This document shows, one piece after another, positions 22,690 through 34,950 of a DNA stretch of 64,000 nucleotides. The stretch is taken from positions 39,340,426-39,404,425 of the forward strand of contig OZ024865.1 of NCBI GenBank assembly GCA_964017155.1, given 5' to 3'. The notes under the pieces are model-generated. The model was not told the DNA's origin. It ran no database searches and was given only the letters and a program-made list of their open reading frames with translations. The stretch is from Oasisia sp. SBJ-2009 (lineage: Eukaryota; Annelida; Polychaeta; Sabellida; Siboglinidae). Position 1 is the stretch's first letter; every line of letters starts with the position of its first letter. A program made the translations under genes and the position numbers.

Positions 22690-23375
22690 TTAAAATAATA
22701 GGCCATGTAAGTATCGCGCTCGAGGTTGGGTGCACATGGGAAGAGGAAGTCTCTATTTTCCATGTTAACATATAGGACTTTGTTTTGTTTTTGCTTGTAG
22801 TAATCGGAATGTCCCCAATTAATGTGTTATAGTTATATTGTTGAAGAACAATTACAAATAGAATCAGTAAAAAACTGTGCAGGTAACGATGATCACGGAA
22901 ATCATGCATTTTAATCGATTATTATAGTGGTTGGTATAGCATCGGCGGCTACTATGTGTTTGTTTGGGCGGAACTTTGACGGTTTTGACAAGTAATGAAG
23001 AATGCCATGTTTCGCGCAGTACAACCTTTTTGGTGTCAAATGCATATATGTGTTATGAATATGTGCATTTAGACAACATGTCAGATATTACTGCTGATTG
23101 AACTGTTATGAAACCAAAACGTAGAGCAATGTAAAATGCAAATCACGTAAAAGTCACGTGTATACTCTCTGCGCTACGTAAATGGCGATGTCTATATTAC
23201 AGTGTGATAAACTCAGTATGAAATCGGATATTTAAGATAAGAAAGGTATAACACAAAATAGTTATGACCTAATTTTCTAGTATTCAACAGTCGGAAGTTG
23301 CAACTGTCGTCAGTCGTTAGAATGTAATTTTTGTGTCCAGTCCCCAATCAGCTTCAGTCGCGCGGAGTCTCGCCA
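22690..23375. repeat. Dispersed repeat, copy 2, interrupted at its right end by transposon 2
   Basis: Colinear with copies at 12890 and 32130. The repeat breaks at CTCGCCA (23375) and resumes after the transposon at CCATGTATCGTGACC (27312). In the copy at 32130 these two pieces are contiguous, which defines the empty target site. Confidence 0.8.
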
Positions 23376-23565
23376 TAGCGGGGCGGCATAGCTCAACATA
23401 TCAAACAAATTGTACAGTTTGTGATACAAGCACCAAATTTGGCTGATGTGTTGATATATATCTTGGCAACAAAGGTGGATATTGGGCCGTCGCAAATTCG
23501 CACCCTGGTGACCGTTGCAGACATTTTTCAAAATGGCCGCCAGTGGATGGTCAAAACGTTCTAAA
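23376..23565. repeat. Left terminal inverted repeat of transposon 2
   Basis: Matches the reverse complement of about 27130-27311 with scattered substitutions and small indels. Confidence 0.8.
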
Positions 23566-24221
23566 TCATTGAAGTCACATGCAATAATCGAGATCCTAAA
23601 TACCCTGAGATACAAATACTTACTCACTCACAATTCTATGGAACTTTGCAAAGTAATTTGTCATTTCATGATAATTCTAATTGTAGTATGTAATGCCATG
23701 AATCAGTAAAAACTGTTCTCGTAGTATTATTTGGTCAGATGGTGGATACTACAGCAAACATTGTTTTTTATTTAGAGAAAGTACAGTAACACACATATTC
23801 TTATGTAGAATGTTGATGTCTCAATGATAAAAAATAGTACAATTAATATTAGTATTATTATTTACTTGGACACATTTGTAAGGCACCACGTCTCCGAGTT
23901 AAAAACCTAACAACAGGCCCTAACAACATTAAACATGTAAATACATATATACAAATAAGCTAAATTAATTAATTTAGTTAATAGGATAATTAAATATGTT
24001 AAAGTAGTAGTAGCAGTAGCAGTTGCACTAGTAACAGTACAAATGGTATTAGTAGTAACTCTGTGAATCAGAGTGTGGACAACATGTCCTGGACTGCAAA
24101 CCAGCCTGCTGGACGAAAAGTAAACTGTCCAGGTGCCCAACTCTCCCTGTTCCACGAGAGTGCCCATGCTGTGGCAATGGTCAAACACTCAATGGACATA
24201 GTAAGAAAGGCTGTTCAACAT

Positions 24222-26745
24222 CTTAATGCTGGACACCCGCCAGTATTAACCAACTATTTGAACAACCATTATACGCCATTGCCAAGCAGATCCAATGGAA
24301 GTGGCCAGAGATGTATGGAAAAGACCCGTTTGTTGTGATGTTTAGCGGCCTGCACATAGAGATGGCTGCACTGAGGACCCTGGGTGATTGGTTGCAAGGC
24401 AGTTGCTGGGTTGAAGCACTGGTACAAGCGGCGATCACAACCGCAGGCACTGCCGACTCCTTCTTGTGTGCAGCACATGTTGTTCGCACCAGACGTGCCC
24501 ACCAAGTAACAGCGGCTGCATTATGCATCCTGCAGTATTGGGCTTATAATAACCGTGACACATATACAAAATATGAACCTTTGGGGTTTGATGAATGATG
24601 CTCAAAGAGGGAAGAGACCTGCTCTCAATTCCAGTATTGGGCATCAGTCATGTCATTGGAGCTGTGTTTACTGGTCTTTGTGCGGTGCCAGCGGCAGTCC
24701 TCCTTCAGCATGTACCTCGATGCTCTGACATAACTTTTCTCCTGGTTCTTTGCTCTGAACCACACTAACTATGCATCTCCGTGCCATTAATGAACTACCA
24801 ACAAGACACCCAGATGTTGCCAGAGAATTTAATGCCGGAGAATTTCACGATTCAGAAGACCAACCGAGTTTTCTCGGCAATCCCCATCGATCAAGCACAT
24901 GAGGAAAATAATGTTTGCATCAAGAGTGATGGAGGGGCGATAGGTCTTATAGACAACCCTAGTGCCCTCCGGCTGTAGCTGGTCCTGAGGTTGCATTGAT
25001 TGAGGACTTTGAAGATGCACACCAGCTGATGATAATACGAGATGACCAGACAGCAAGCGTGCAAAATGCATTTAGGAAAGAAGTCTGATCACTCGTCAAC
25101 GTAATGGAAGAATTGTGCAACCCATTCGAAAAGGAGAATGAAGACCTACTTTTCATTGACAGCAAAGAGATTGCAGATCCATCGGTAGTCGATGCTGTTA
25201 AGAAGGCACAGAAAACTGGCCAACAACAGTTCTAAACATTCACAAAGGAATGTCGTATGGCGAGAACAAAGCTCATTGATGACACAATCCACCGCAATCT
25301 GTTGAAACTGTGTGTTAGCTCAACGACAAATACGACAAGTAAGGAGAAACAGCAGCTAACATCAATTAAAAGTGAGGGCGAGCTGTTCTCACGACTCTAC
25401 ATTGGCTGTCAAATGGGATATGACAATCTGGAAGACTTCTTTCAGCATGAGAACCAAGCATGGCCGATGGAGGAAGTTTACAACTTGGGACCAAGAGTGA
25501 CATTCTGACATGCCTGGAGGACCTGTCTCCATATCAGACTAAGACCACTGGTACTACCTGTATGGTTCTTGATGGAGCTGCCATCATTCAGATGATGAAG
25601 CCAGCAGCTGCCAAGACATTTGATGAATATGCCCAGGAGGTATTCATGCCATATGTTTCTTTTCAGCTGCGCAGTGTGTCACGGGTGGACCTCGTTTGGG
25701 ATACTTACAAGGATTACTCCCTGAAAGGCACTTCAAGAGTCAAGCACGACAAGGGTGTAAGGAGACGTATGGTTGGGAATGCTGCTGTACCAGGAAACTG
25801 GCAGAACTTTCTGCGGGCTGACAGCAACAAGGCAGAACTATTCAGTTTCCTGCCCAAGGTCCTCCTTCAGGCGTTCTGTAAGGAAGACAAGGAAGTTGTC
25901 CTCACCGATGGAAAGGGGGTGCTCAGCACACAGGTATTGCATGATGTCCACATGCAGCCATGAAGAAGCTGATAGTCGTCGGCTACTGCACATATCACAC
26001 GCTGCACAGCAGGGCCACCATCAGGTGCTCATCCGTACTGTTGACACTGGTGTTGTGGTCTTGGCTGTGTATGCCATTAATCATCTACCCGCTGGATGTG
26101 AACTGTGGCTAACATTCGGAACTGGCAAGAGCTTTCGCTACCTGGCAGCCCACCAAATAGCCGCAAGCCTTCGACCAGAGATGTCACATGTCCTACCAAT
26201 TGTCCATGCTTTGACAGGCTGCGACACTGTATCCAGTTTTCCCGGACATAGAAAGAAGACAGCATGGGCAACACGGAAGTCGTGGCCGGAACTGACAGAT
26301 GCGTTGTTGATACTTGCTGATGGACCAAAGGAGATCCTCGATGATGTGATGAATATAAGTGAGAGGTTTGTCATACTTCTGTTTGACAGAACCAGCACCT
26401 GCACCAAGGTAGACCAAGCAAAAAGGAAGCTGTTTTGACGAAAACAAACTCTGTGCAGCAAATCCCACCTATCCGAACTGCTCTAGATGAGCATGTGAAG
26501 AGATCAGTCTACCATGGTGGTCACATCTGGGTGAAGACAATGCTACCAAACCATGTGTTGTCATCACCAACTGGTGGGTGGGTGGGTGGGTGGGTGGGTG
26601 GGTGGGTGGGTGGGTGAAGACAGAAGGACTACATTGCCACAAGCATCAAAAGCATGCCACGAGCTGATCTCTTGTGGCTACAAGAGTGGCTGTGGAAAGC
26701 AAGTGCAAGAATGCTGCACTTCAGTGCACAGGCCTCTGCTTCTGT
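24222..26745 (+). pseudogene. Academ-like transposase, nearly complete but frameshifted
   Basis: Pieces in order on the + strand: 24230-24600 (PLPSRSNGSGQ in one frame, then MYGKDPFVVMFSGLHIEMAA, LGDWLQGSCWVEALVQAA, GTADSFLCAAHVVRTRRAH), about 24785-24975 (FSAIPIDQAHEENN), and 25257-25508 (LFSRLYIGCQMGYDNLEDFF). These are followed by 25460-25963 (ITTC-like CLEDLSPYQTKTTG, DGAAIIQMMKPAAAKTFDEY, GNWQNFLRADSNKAELFSF) and 25960-26438 (HEEADSRRLLHISHA, IRTVDTGVVVLAV, VHALTGCDTVSSFPG, ERFVILLFDRTS). The acidic TDTDV-type block reads VDTGV, a loss of one acid. Several frame changes, plus a GGGT expansion near the C-terminus, make it inactive. Confidence 0.75.
26572..26616. repeat. (GGGT)n expansion inside the transposase
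   Basis: About eleven GGTG/GGGT units encode a WVGG repeat and separate two reading frames: the upstream frame ending at TGG near 26575 and the downstream frame with TTLPQASKACHELISCG. The array lies where relatives have a tryptophan-rich stretch. Confidence 0.9.
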
Positions 26746-27129
26746 GAGGGAGAATGTGCCAACTAACTCTAAGATCTCTCATTTACTCAAACATTAAGTG
26801 CCACGCCATGATCCATGGGAAGTTGTCACGTTGTCACATGATCAAGATGTGTTAATAGTATGATTCAAATAGTACTCAACAATAACACTGGTATTCTCAA
26901 ATAACTTACATAGCATAGTTAATGGCCTCAGTACATTCACTAATTATTGCTACATGGTCTATGCTAATACGTCACTGCACTGGCTATGGCTACGGTTTAA
27001 TCAAATTATCACAATGCATTTTCTTTCATTTATTATTGCGTTACATTGTCATAAACCTAGTTTACACTGTACCTTGTTTGTAAATTTGTTGTCCAGAAAA
27101 CTTGGAAATAGCAGCTTGGGGGTGGCAAA

Positions 27130-27311
27130 AATATTCTATACCAATAGCCGCTGGCAGCCATTTTGGAAACTGGCTGCCATGGTAATCAGGATGCCAATTT
27201 GCAATGGCGCAATATCCACATTTCTTCTAAATATAGTAAGCTATGTGTGTGTGCCAAATTTGGTGCTTGTAACACAAAATGAACAATAGGTTAGCTATGC
27301 CGCCCCACTAC
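27130..27311. repeat. Right terminal inverted repeat of transposon 2
   Basis: Reverse complement of 23376-23565. It ends CCGCCCCACTA, followed by the CCA duplication. Confidence 0.8.
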
Positions 27312-27559
27312 CATGTATCGTGACCTACTTATATTATAACCCTGTGCTATCGGTAGTGGCTTCTTGCTAGCCACCTACGTCAAAGTACCCATAGATTAAA
27401 TTATCTGCTGCCTGACAAAAGACATACCGAGTATAATATTAGACAAGAAAATGTGTACCCGTTACCAGTTACTAGAACGAATAGATTCCGTAACTCCTTT
27501 ATACCGTGGGCTTTATACAACTGTCAGTAAAAAGGTTATTAGTACGGTATGATTTGCGG

Positions 27560-27685
27560 TATCAAATGTATTTCTATTGTATTTGTATGATGTTTTGATG
27601 AGTCAATTGTAACCTATTGTAATGTCAATCCAACTCAGTTGAGTTGCTAATAAAACTTGTGTTATTATTATTATTAAAAAAACTT
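27560..27685 (+). mobile_element. Possible LINE 3' end with (ATT)n tail
   Basis: AT-rich sequence ending CTAATAAAACTTGTG followed by (TTA)n resembles 3' tails of CR1-like elements. There is no coding sequence, so this is tentative. Confidence 0.35.
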
Positions 27686-27689
27686 GTAC

Positions 27690-28800
27690 GTGGGCGGTTA
27701 GCAAGAAGTCATTACCCTCTGGCATCACTCAAATCGCGCGTTGTCACTCAAATTCTTGAAGAGCGAGGTTGTAACCAAACGGGGTCGGAGCTACAAACTT
27801 GACGTTTCCACCATGGCTTCCGACAATAGTTCTTCGACTGATGTTCTGATTCTGATCTTTTGTAGTGCAAAACCCCTACTGGGACATCACGCACTAGTAA
27901 GAATTCAGAAGAAGTCCACTACAGGTTAAGACTGTACCCCTTGTGTGGGATCTTTTACTCCCCCTGGCATAGGCACCTTCTTGAGACGTAAATTTACTTT
28001 AACCAAGAAATCGAAACATATGTACATTCAAGAATGTAATCATTGTGTATGTTCGGCATAAATGACTGGTGCCTGCGCCCTTCCCGCTCGGAGGTGTGCC
28101 CCTAATAGTTCATAATTAACTACATCTGGGCCTGGCTCCGTTTGCGGTAGGTACATATGACACATAATACCTTGTAATGGTAATATGGCAATCTAGATCG
28201 TTTATATATAACTGGCGCTCACTTGTAGTATGCGCTCTGCTGATTGTACAGTGAAAGACATACAGTAGTATGGTATATGATAAGCATCCAAGTACAACTA
28301 CAATCCTAGCGTACAATCAGCTGCTTGAATGTATACTGATACAATGTGTTGCATAATAGTGTAACGACAGAAAACACATGCGTTAAGCGAAAGTATACAT
28401 TGATAGAAACCGTAAAGGGGGAAACAACCCCACCATTAACTGGCACAGTTGAGCCTACCCCCCAGGCACAGCAAAGTGTGAATGTATACATAGCACAAGC
28501 CGCTACTGTCAACCATTGGCATCATTGCCTGGTGATTTACTGTCACTCGCTGCATTGAGTGTCATGGAGATACCATCCACGTAGTCCCCGCACGATCCCG
28601 GTGAATAGAATGCCAAGGCCCGGATTGTTAAGTCTCAAAATTACTCCACACAAGAAACGTGTTGTCTTACCACGAAACAACAATCGCAGACGTCCAAGGT
28701 CAGTTTATCAGCAAACACGCTCATGCAAGGACACATGCAGTGAAAGGCAACTGTCGCAGACAAGTTAGTACGGAGTAGAGGGTGGCCTGTACCAGCTGCA
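27690..28800. other. Unassigned stretch
   Basis: Several 60-70-residue frames (for example 28346-28558 and 28559-28768) have no recognised family or splice pattern. No element termini are seen. Confidence 0.35.
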
Positions 28801-28805
28801 TCCAG

Positions 28806-29230
28806 TTAATAATAATAATAATACACTTTATTTATACAATAAAATCCAAAGTACAAGCTCTGTTCAGTAGTGTTCATATTGTAAAAAGTAACTATAATAT
28901 AATACAAGTTAAAATATATGTGAATACGTATATCTAAATATAAAACCAAGTAATAAATAATTTAAATTATATGCGGGCTGAGCCACTTCTAAATATTAAT
29001 ATCAATATAAAAGGTATAGAGGAACTAGACATTAAAACAATTTTGAAATAGAATGTCTTGAGGTGCGCTTTAAATTTGTTCATGCACTCTGTGGAAGGCA
29101 AATCCTCAGATAGTGCATTCCACAGAGTTGATCATGCACGGGAGAATGAGCGGCGTCCATAATGTTCGAGGTTGTGCTTCGCGTGCATCCGGTCATGGAG
29201 TTGCAGTATCGACAAACGGAAAAGTGCCAG
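28806..29230 (-). mobile_element. L2/CR1-like LINE 3' end
   Basis: The - strand encodes a C-terminal RT tail: GRRSFSRA, a stop, then STLWNALSEDLPST and NKFKAHLKTF. This matches the RSFS...LWNALP...FK..LKT pattern of L2/CR1 elements. It runs into A/T-rich 3' sequence ending in (ATT)n at 28806-28822. Upstream RT is missing. Confidence 0.65.
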
Positions 29231-29234
29231 CCCG

Positions 29235-30365
29235 TGGCAGCGCGTCAAGTCGTCGAAGTCATCGATCAGTGGTGTAGTCTAGGTGTCACCCGAGTTCCCC
29301 AGCCAGGACGTTGGCAGACTGTTGAAGGCCGACCAAGCCGTCCAAACTTCCCGTGAAGCGTAGGTGTTACGAGAAAAGACAAAGCAGATGCCGCACATTT
29401 GATGAAATGCAAGCAATACAAGAGTAAATTCGCTGCAGCTCATGGGAGAACATGAGCTGGGGCGCCCCAGAGCTGTTGCTGGCCACAACTGACATAAAAA
29501 CGGAACAACCTAGGCAACTCGTGACCTGTAAAATTAGTAAAGTTGGGTCACAATGTCTGCTGACCAGTGTCTCCTCGACCACGGCAGACATATAAATAAA
29601 TAAATAAACAACCACAACGCAGAGTCTATAATGATGGCTGAGTAAAACCTAGGGAAAGCCAAGCACACGCAGCCATGACCGTGAGACGGCGAAACATATA
29701 ACGGAAACATGTCTGTAATCACGAACAAAGCAGTAAAACACGGCATGTTCACACATGCAGACGTGCACGAAGTCATGATACTGCAATGAAGAACTAATTT
29801 AACAACAGTACGCACCGAACCACTGCAGACATGGCACAAAAGTATTGAGTTATGGTGGCCACAGACCAGCCGGATTGCGATTTTGTGCATGCTCACACTA
29901 GTCCGGTTGGCGTAAAGGGGTTTATGAATGTTCATGTACAACATTTCTTCACTACGCCATCAATCAATGAATAAGGCTTCGCCTTCGACGCTGCTCAAGC
30001 TCAGAGGTGCCGCCATGTTTACGTTCTACTGTCAGCTGATCTCAGACTGCCGCCTGATTGGCTGTTGCGTCGCCGGACTATTCTATTCGCGAAAATACAT
30101 GCATAGACTGGTTCGCTTCGCGGTCCCCGGGTTTTTGTCATGCTCACACTATGCGAACACTGCTGTTGAGGATTCGACATATTCTACTGTGAACATACGA
30201 AATTATTCCGAAGGATTTCGTGCATAGATTCTACGACGTTTACTAAAAATACCACAATGTCGGTTCCCGGACGCCGAACTATTCTATTCCCGACTAAAAA
30301 ACAGTTGGTCTGTAGCCGCCGTAAGTCACACCATATCGCGGCAGTTACAACTTAAACAGCGTCAA
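29235..30365. other. Unassigned stretch
   Basis: No element or gene is recognised. A short (AAAT)n lies near 29590. Two similar blocks, CGACGCTGCTC...GCCGGACTATTCTATTCGCG (about 29990-30090) and ACGCCGAACTATTCTATTCCCG (about 30270-30295), suggest an old duplication. Confidence 0.35.
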
Positions 30366-30369
30366 GCAA

Positions 30370-31330
30370 GCAAATTATGTCACACCCAATGTCCACGCAC
30401 ACGCGAACACAAATGGTACAAACATCAAATACACAAAATATTTCACACCATTTCGAGTGCCCAAACATGTTAGATATGAATCAGTTCATAGCCACTGCCA
30501 AACCGTAACAGACACTCACACCAGGTGATCATCGATCATATGATATCAAAGCACACGCCAGCATAACGTAGAACAGGGCCGGAAGCGCATAATACAACTT
30601 ACATCCTTATGCTAGAAAAAGACATTAGCTCCGACAAAATCATCTCATAACATGAGCCCAAATAAGGAGGCCATGGATCGTGAGCAGAGTGAATGACATA
30701 GCAAACACCTACCAAATCACGTTGACACGGTTCATATATACAGACGTTGGCACACCGTAACATACGACCAAGCAAGAACAGCAATCCAAAGTGATGATAT
30801 CATCCGGAATATGCGTCCAAACAAATTAACATGGCACATAAATACGATTCACCTATATCCGGCATGCACAATATGGAAATGGGCCACCGTTAGAGAATAG
30901 AACCGATCGCATCAAGCGCCCACACATTTCAAACATGGTTATAATAATATACGCAGTCTGACTACATCCAGCGCGCAGAAAGTGTGGGCATTGCTTATAC
31001 ACAATAGGCCGTGCCCGATCACATCATTCAACCAAAAAGAAGTGACCCAGTGTTGAAAAAGTGATAAACAAGGTTCAAAAGTATTCAAGGGGGTCCACCA
31101 ACAAAGGCACCGAAGCAATGTGGGCATGGTGTAAATGCAATAACAGGGGCCGACCACAACACGCGCCCAAACAATATGAACACGGTTCAAAAGCACCCAT
31201 TCGGTCCGATAACGACATGCGCCCAAGCCATTCAAGCAATGTGAAAAACGCCTTAAAAATATGAACATGGGTCAAGGTCAGTGACGCAAACAATATGAAC
31301 ACGAAGAAAGGAAATGCATCGGCGTAGAAG
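30370..31330. repeat. Very degenerate ~55-60-bp tandem repeat
   Basis: Blocks resembling GCGCCCAAACAATATGAACA followed by CGGTTCAAAAGC recur near 30460, 30800, 30915, 31160, 31215 and 31283, with heavy divergence. I judge these to be an old minisatellite. The call rests on pattern recognition by eye. Confidence 0.4.
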
Positions 31331-31534
31331 ATCATGCGAAAAAATGAGAACAGCAGCCCAAGAAAACAATGACGTAAGTAAGCGGCACGCAAAGCTGCTG
31401 ATTCCGACAGCCGGTGTGCAACGAATGTGAATAGAATGTAGCCCGGAAGTCGGCCGGAATCAAATACAAATTCATGAACGGTGTGTAACAATGGAATCTG
31501 GCATGAAAACGGCCAGAAACACGGCGCCAGAGAA

Positions 31535-31636
31535 ACGTCAGGCCGGCATAACGGTCTGAAACGCAACACACGTTGTACCACCCAGAACGGAATAGTAGTT
31601 CCTTGATTCAAAACATTGTTATTATACAAAAACATA

Positions 31637-31640
<4 letters not shown>
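31535..31640. repeat. Left arm of a ~100-bp inverted repeat (partner 34335-34440)
   Basis: The reverse complement of ACCCAGAACGGAATAGTA, CCTTGATTCAAAACATTG and CAAAAACATAATGTATA is found at 34335-34440. Both arms have CCGGCCTGACG or its complement at one edge and AT repeats at the other. Confidence 0.75.

Positions 31641-31728
<88 letters not shown>
31638..31728. repeat. (TA)n microsatellite
   Basis: Uninterrupted TA array next to the inverted-repeat arm. Confidence 0.95.
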
Positions 31729-31732
<4 letters not shown>

Positions 31733-32129
31733 TTTGCAGGGGTAAATAGGAAGTCGTTGACTTGTTATGTATGTTTACCGCGGAAAATCTTATTAGGTAA
31801 ACGTAGTTGTTTATATGCTGGAATCAATACACATAAATTTAAGATAGACCTCCACCAGGTAACACGTTAAAATACCAAACTTCAGCACGATAACAATCAC
31901 ATTTATCTGGTAACATCTTCTATATAATATACGTGTGTTTTTTTTATTTAGATTTAAATGCATTTATAGTATTTATATTGCTGTGTCATTAATAAGAGAA
32001 TCTCACAAACGCAGACACAGAGATAAATCGATCTCAATATGTCATGAACACGTATTCTTTCTAAATCGTGACAGGCTCTCAGTGAATACGTCGTTTCCAG
32101 CGAAATAAACATACGCTGAATGTTTGATG

Positions 32130-32870
32130 GTAAACAGCAATAGGCAATGTAAGTCTCGCGCTCGAAAAGAGGTTGGGGGCACTTGGGAGCAGGAAGTCCA
32201 TATTATCCATGTTAACATATAGACCATTGTTTTGTTTTTGTTTGTAATAATCGGACTATTCCAAAATAGTGCTTCACAAGTTCACAGTTATACTACTCGA
32301 AGGATAATTACAAACAGAAGCAGCGGAACACTTTGCCGGTAACAACGATCACGGAAATCATGCATTTTAATCGATTATTATGGTTGTTGCCATGGCAACT
32401 ACTTGTGTTTGGCGATCTTGACTAGTCATGAAGAATGCCACCTTTCGCGCAGTACACCCTGTTTTGGACAAATGCATACATGTGTCATGATTACGTGCAT
32501 TTAGACAACTTGTCGAATATAAGTGCTTATCTAACTGTTTTGAAACCACAACGTAAAATGCAAATCCCGTAAAAGACACATACGGCCTAAAATCGTGCAT
32601 ACTCTCTGCGCTAAGTAAATCGGTATGTGTCTGTGACAGCGGTAAACTCAATATTAAATTGGACATTAAAGATAAGAAAGGTATAACGGAATATATTTAT
32701 GACCTGATATTCCTAGTATTTATCAGTCGGAAGCTACAACTGTCATCCGTCGTTATAATATTATTCTTGTGTCCAGTCCACAATTAGTTCCAGTCGCGTA
32801 GAGTCTCGCCATGTATCGTGACCCACTTACAGGCCCTATAGTAACCTTTGTTCATAAAGTAGGCCTTTGT
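32130..32870. repeat. Dispersed repeat, copy 3 (most complete)
   Basis: Colinear with 12890-13255 and 22690-23375 plus 27312-27400. It contains the intact target site of transposon 2. No reading frame is conserved between copies. Confidence 0.8.
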
Positions 32871-32874
32871 TCAT

Positions 32875-34060
32875 AAACTACGCGTGGTCTGGCTTGGCGC
32901 ACCTACATAATGGCGGACTTCTTACGTACTTTTTTCGAACAGTCTAAATAGCGCGCGCTGCGCCGTCTTGTATTGGTACACGATCTTTGGTTAGCATGGC
33001 GGTGCGGAGTCACCGGTCTCTGTACAGAGATACGTGAGAGCAAGCAACCTGTAAAGGGCACAGACGTACGTGCACTCATGGAGGAAACAGTTCTCTTCAT
33101 GATAGCCGTCATTATGCGTAAGTATTTTGAAGCATGTATTACTACATTGTTGCAATTGCCAGGTTTTATGGTATTCGTGAGGGAAACACATAGACATAGT
33201 CATCGAGCAACAGTTCCAACTTTCGTCGCAACATATCTCCGCAAAATATTCCCAGCAAAATATTCCCCTGGCAGTGCAGTGCTTTTATTTTCCTTTTTAT
33301 TTTGACATAGCATTGATGACACGGTAATAAAGATACAATGTACTTAAATGTTTTAATTTTCATCGTGTTGGCTGTTGCGAGCTTGGACTTGGAGTCTTAA
33401 CATATTAAGGATCACGCTAATAATTACCGCTATGTTACATAGAATGCGCGAAACAGGTACATGTTGCGCCTACACAAATATTCTGGTTGACAAAGATGCA
33501 AAATGAGGTTTGTGAACCCAGCCACAGGGGCTTGTGTGTTGTAAAATAGTTTATGTTATACAAAATACGCATTGGCCCCCCGGCGTAATGCCTGGTCCCT
33601 GTGTGGCGTGTTTAAAAACAACGTCATCGTCGACAAATACCTCGGAAGGGCGTGATATACATAGATAATATGAATTGGACTCTCATTAAGCCGAAGGATT
33701 CCTTGTCTACTTGCCATCTAGAGCTCGGATTAGTAATCATGTAAGACTTGTTAAATCTTATAATTATTACCACCACCGCGGAAGCTCGGTACTATTTCGA
33801 GTCCGGCATGGTAATGTCTAATGAATTTTTGTTCGCGCTACTTCGTCTCACTATGTTAGTATGTATATTTTGTAAGTACTTCGTACGGTCTATTTAAATG
33901 ATTATTCAGCTACTTATGGAAAAGGCATGTTTTATTTAATTTGTTCGATTGGTGAGCTGGCCAGTATACTTTGAAATTTAATCTAGACCCACATCTAAAA
34001 ATTATAAAAACAGCCACTTACGGTGGCGCCACCTCCCGGAGTTTCCTTAGTCTCGCTTAA
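32875..34060. other. Unassigned stretch
   Basis: A 110-residue + frame (32973-33305) has no recognised domain. No element ends or RNA genes are seen. Confidence 0.35.
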
Positions 34061-34061
34061 C

Positions 34062-34165
34062 CTGACTGTCGCTCGACTGAGTAACTTCGCCGAGAAGACG
34101 GTCTGGGGACTTTACCGGAGTTTGAATGTTATCCGTGTGGGCTTAACAATGCTGCCACCTCACGG
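34062..34165. repeat. Repeat arm matching 40780-40885 in reverse complement
   Basis: ACTGTCGCTCGACTG, AACTTCGCCGAGAAG, GTTTGAATGTTA and ATGCTGCCACCTCACGGAT recur inverted at 40780-40885, with about 80% identity by eye. This is a dispersed repeat or the ends of an unknown element. Confidence 0.7.
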
Positions 34166-34334
34166 ATATTGGTTAATCCTGGCTTTGTGTGTTTGTTTTG
34201 TAAAATATACAACTTTTGACAAAAATCGCATTATGATTAGGAGTGGTTACGTTCAAAGTTGGCGAAACTGGGAAATCACACTTATGAAACCGTAAAATTG
34301 TAGGAACAACTAGTTGTGTATTTACATATATATA

Positions 34335-34440
34335 CATATTATGTTTTTGTATAATATCAATGTTTTGAATCAAGGAAATACTATTCCGTTCTGGGTGGTA
34401 CAACGGGTATTGCGTTGCAGACCGTTGTGCCGGCCTGACG
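34335..34440. repeat. Right arm of inverted repeat (partner 31535-31640)
   Basis: Ends at CCGGCCTGACG, four bases before the splice acceptor of gene B exon 1, so the arm supplies most of the intron sequence just upstream of that acceptor. Confidence 0.75.
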
Positions 34441-34444
34441 ACAG

Positions 34445-34638
34445 TTGCGCTGAGAGACCGAGAGGTGCTCGTCACTCTCCTCACGGTCAACCGCAGCTTG
34501 ACATCATGGGAAGAATGCATCACCACTGCCAACTGCACCAAGATCGTGCGCGAGGGAGTGCCGGTCGACCATCCACGAAAGATCCGCTACTTCGACACCA
34601 GTGGCAGTAGCTGGCTTCAGCTCGGAATAAAAAAGCAA
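34445..34638 (+). CDS. Gene B, exon 1 seen (Ig-like domain, first part)
   Basis: After the acceptor GACGACAG the exon starts in phase 1 and encodes ALRDREVLVTLLTVNRSL, an EECITTANCTKI segment with two cysteines, and WLQLGIKK. A donor CAA/gtaaca follows. The sequence has the strand pattern of the front half of an Ig-like domain, with WLQLGI as the strand before the D.G.Y turn in the next exon. As written, the exon ends in phase 0, but the next exon needs phase 2. One A fewer in the AAAAAA run at 34630-34634 would repair this, so either the copy is frameshifted or the donor is not the one used. Upstream exons, including the signal peptide, were not found. Confidence 0.5.
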
Positions 34639-34950
34639 GTAACACTGCCCAGGCAATAATTATACAGGGGATGCGTTTGCAGTGACTATTCCCCAGCCGA
34701 CTGTCATGGCTGGTAATTCACTTTGCATTGCATCAGAACTAATTTACCGCTGTTTATAAATGACACACTAGGCGATTCAACAAAAAACATACATTCGTAA
34801 TTTTGATGTGTGCACATTATCTACATGTTTCCCTCGTTTGATTGCTCATGCCCATCTTTCAGTTGTTGTCTGTAGCCCACCGACGACCGTTAGTATGGTA
34901 AGAGACCGGATGTCACGTGATCGCTAATCATCCCACTTGCTTTTTGCCAG

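Larger units (their letters stand above)
23376..27311 (+). mobile_element. Academ-like DNA transposon 2 (3.9 kb, ~190-bp TIRs, 3-bp TSD CCA)
   Basis: The left end TAGCGGGGCGGCATAGCT and the right end (reverse complement TAGTGGGGCGGCATAGCT) are inverted. They continue to match through ACAAGCACCAAATTTGG, GTGGATATTG and AAAATGGC(C/T)GCCAG for about 190 bp. CCA flanks both sides. Copy 3 of the host repeat shows the unoccupied site GCCATGTATCG at 32808-32818. The interior on the + strand encodes the same transposase family as transposon 1, but a different subfamily. Both elements begin 5'-TAG and duplicate 3 bp. Confidence 0.85.
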
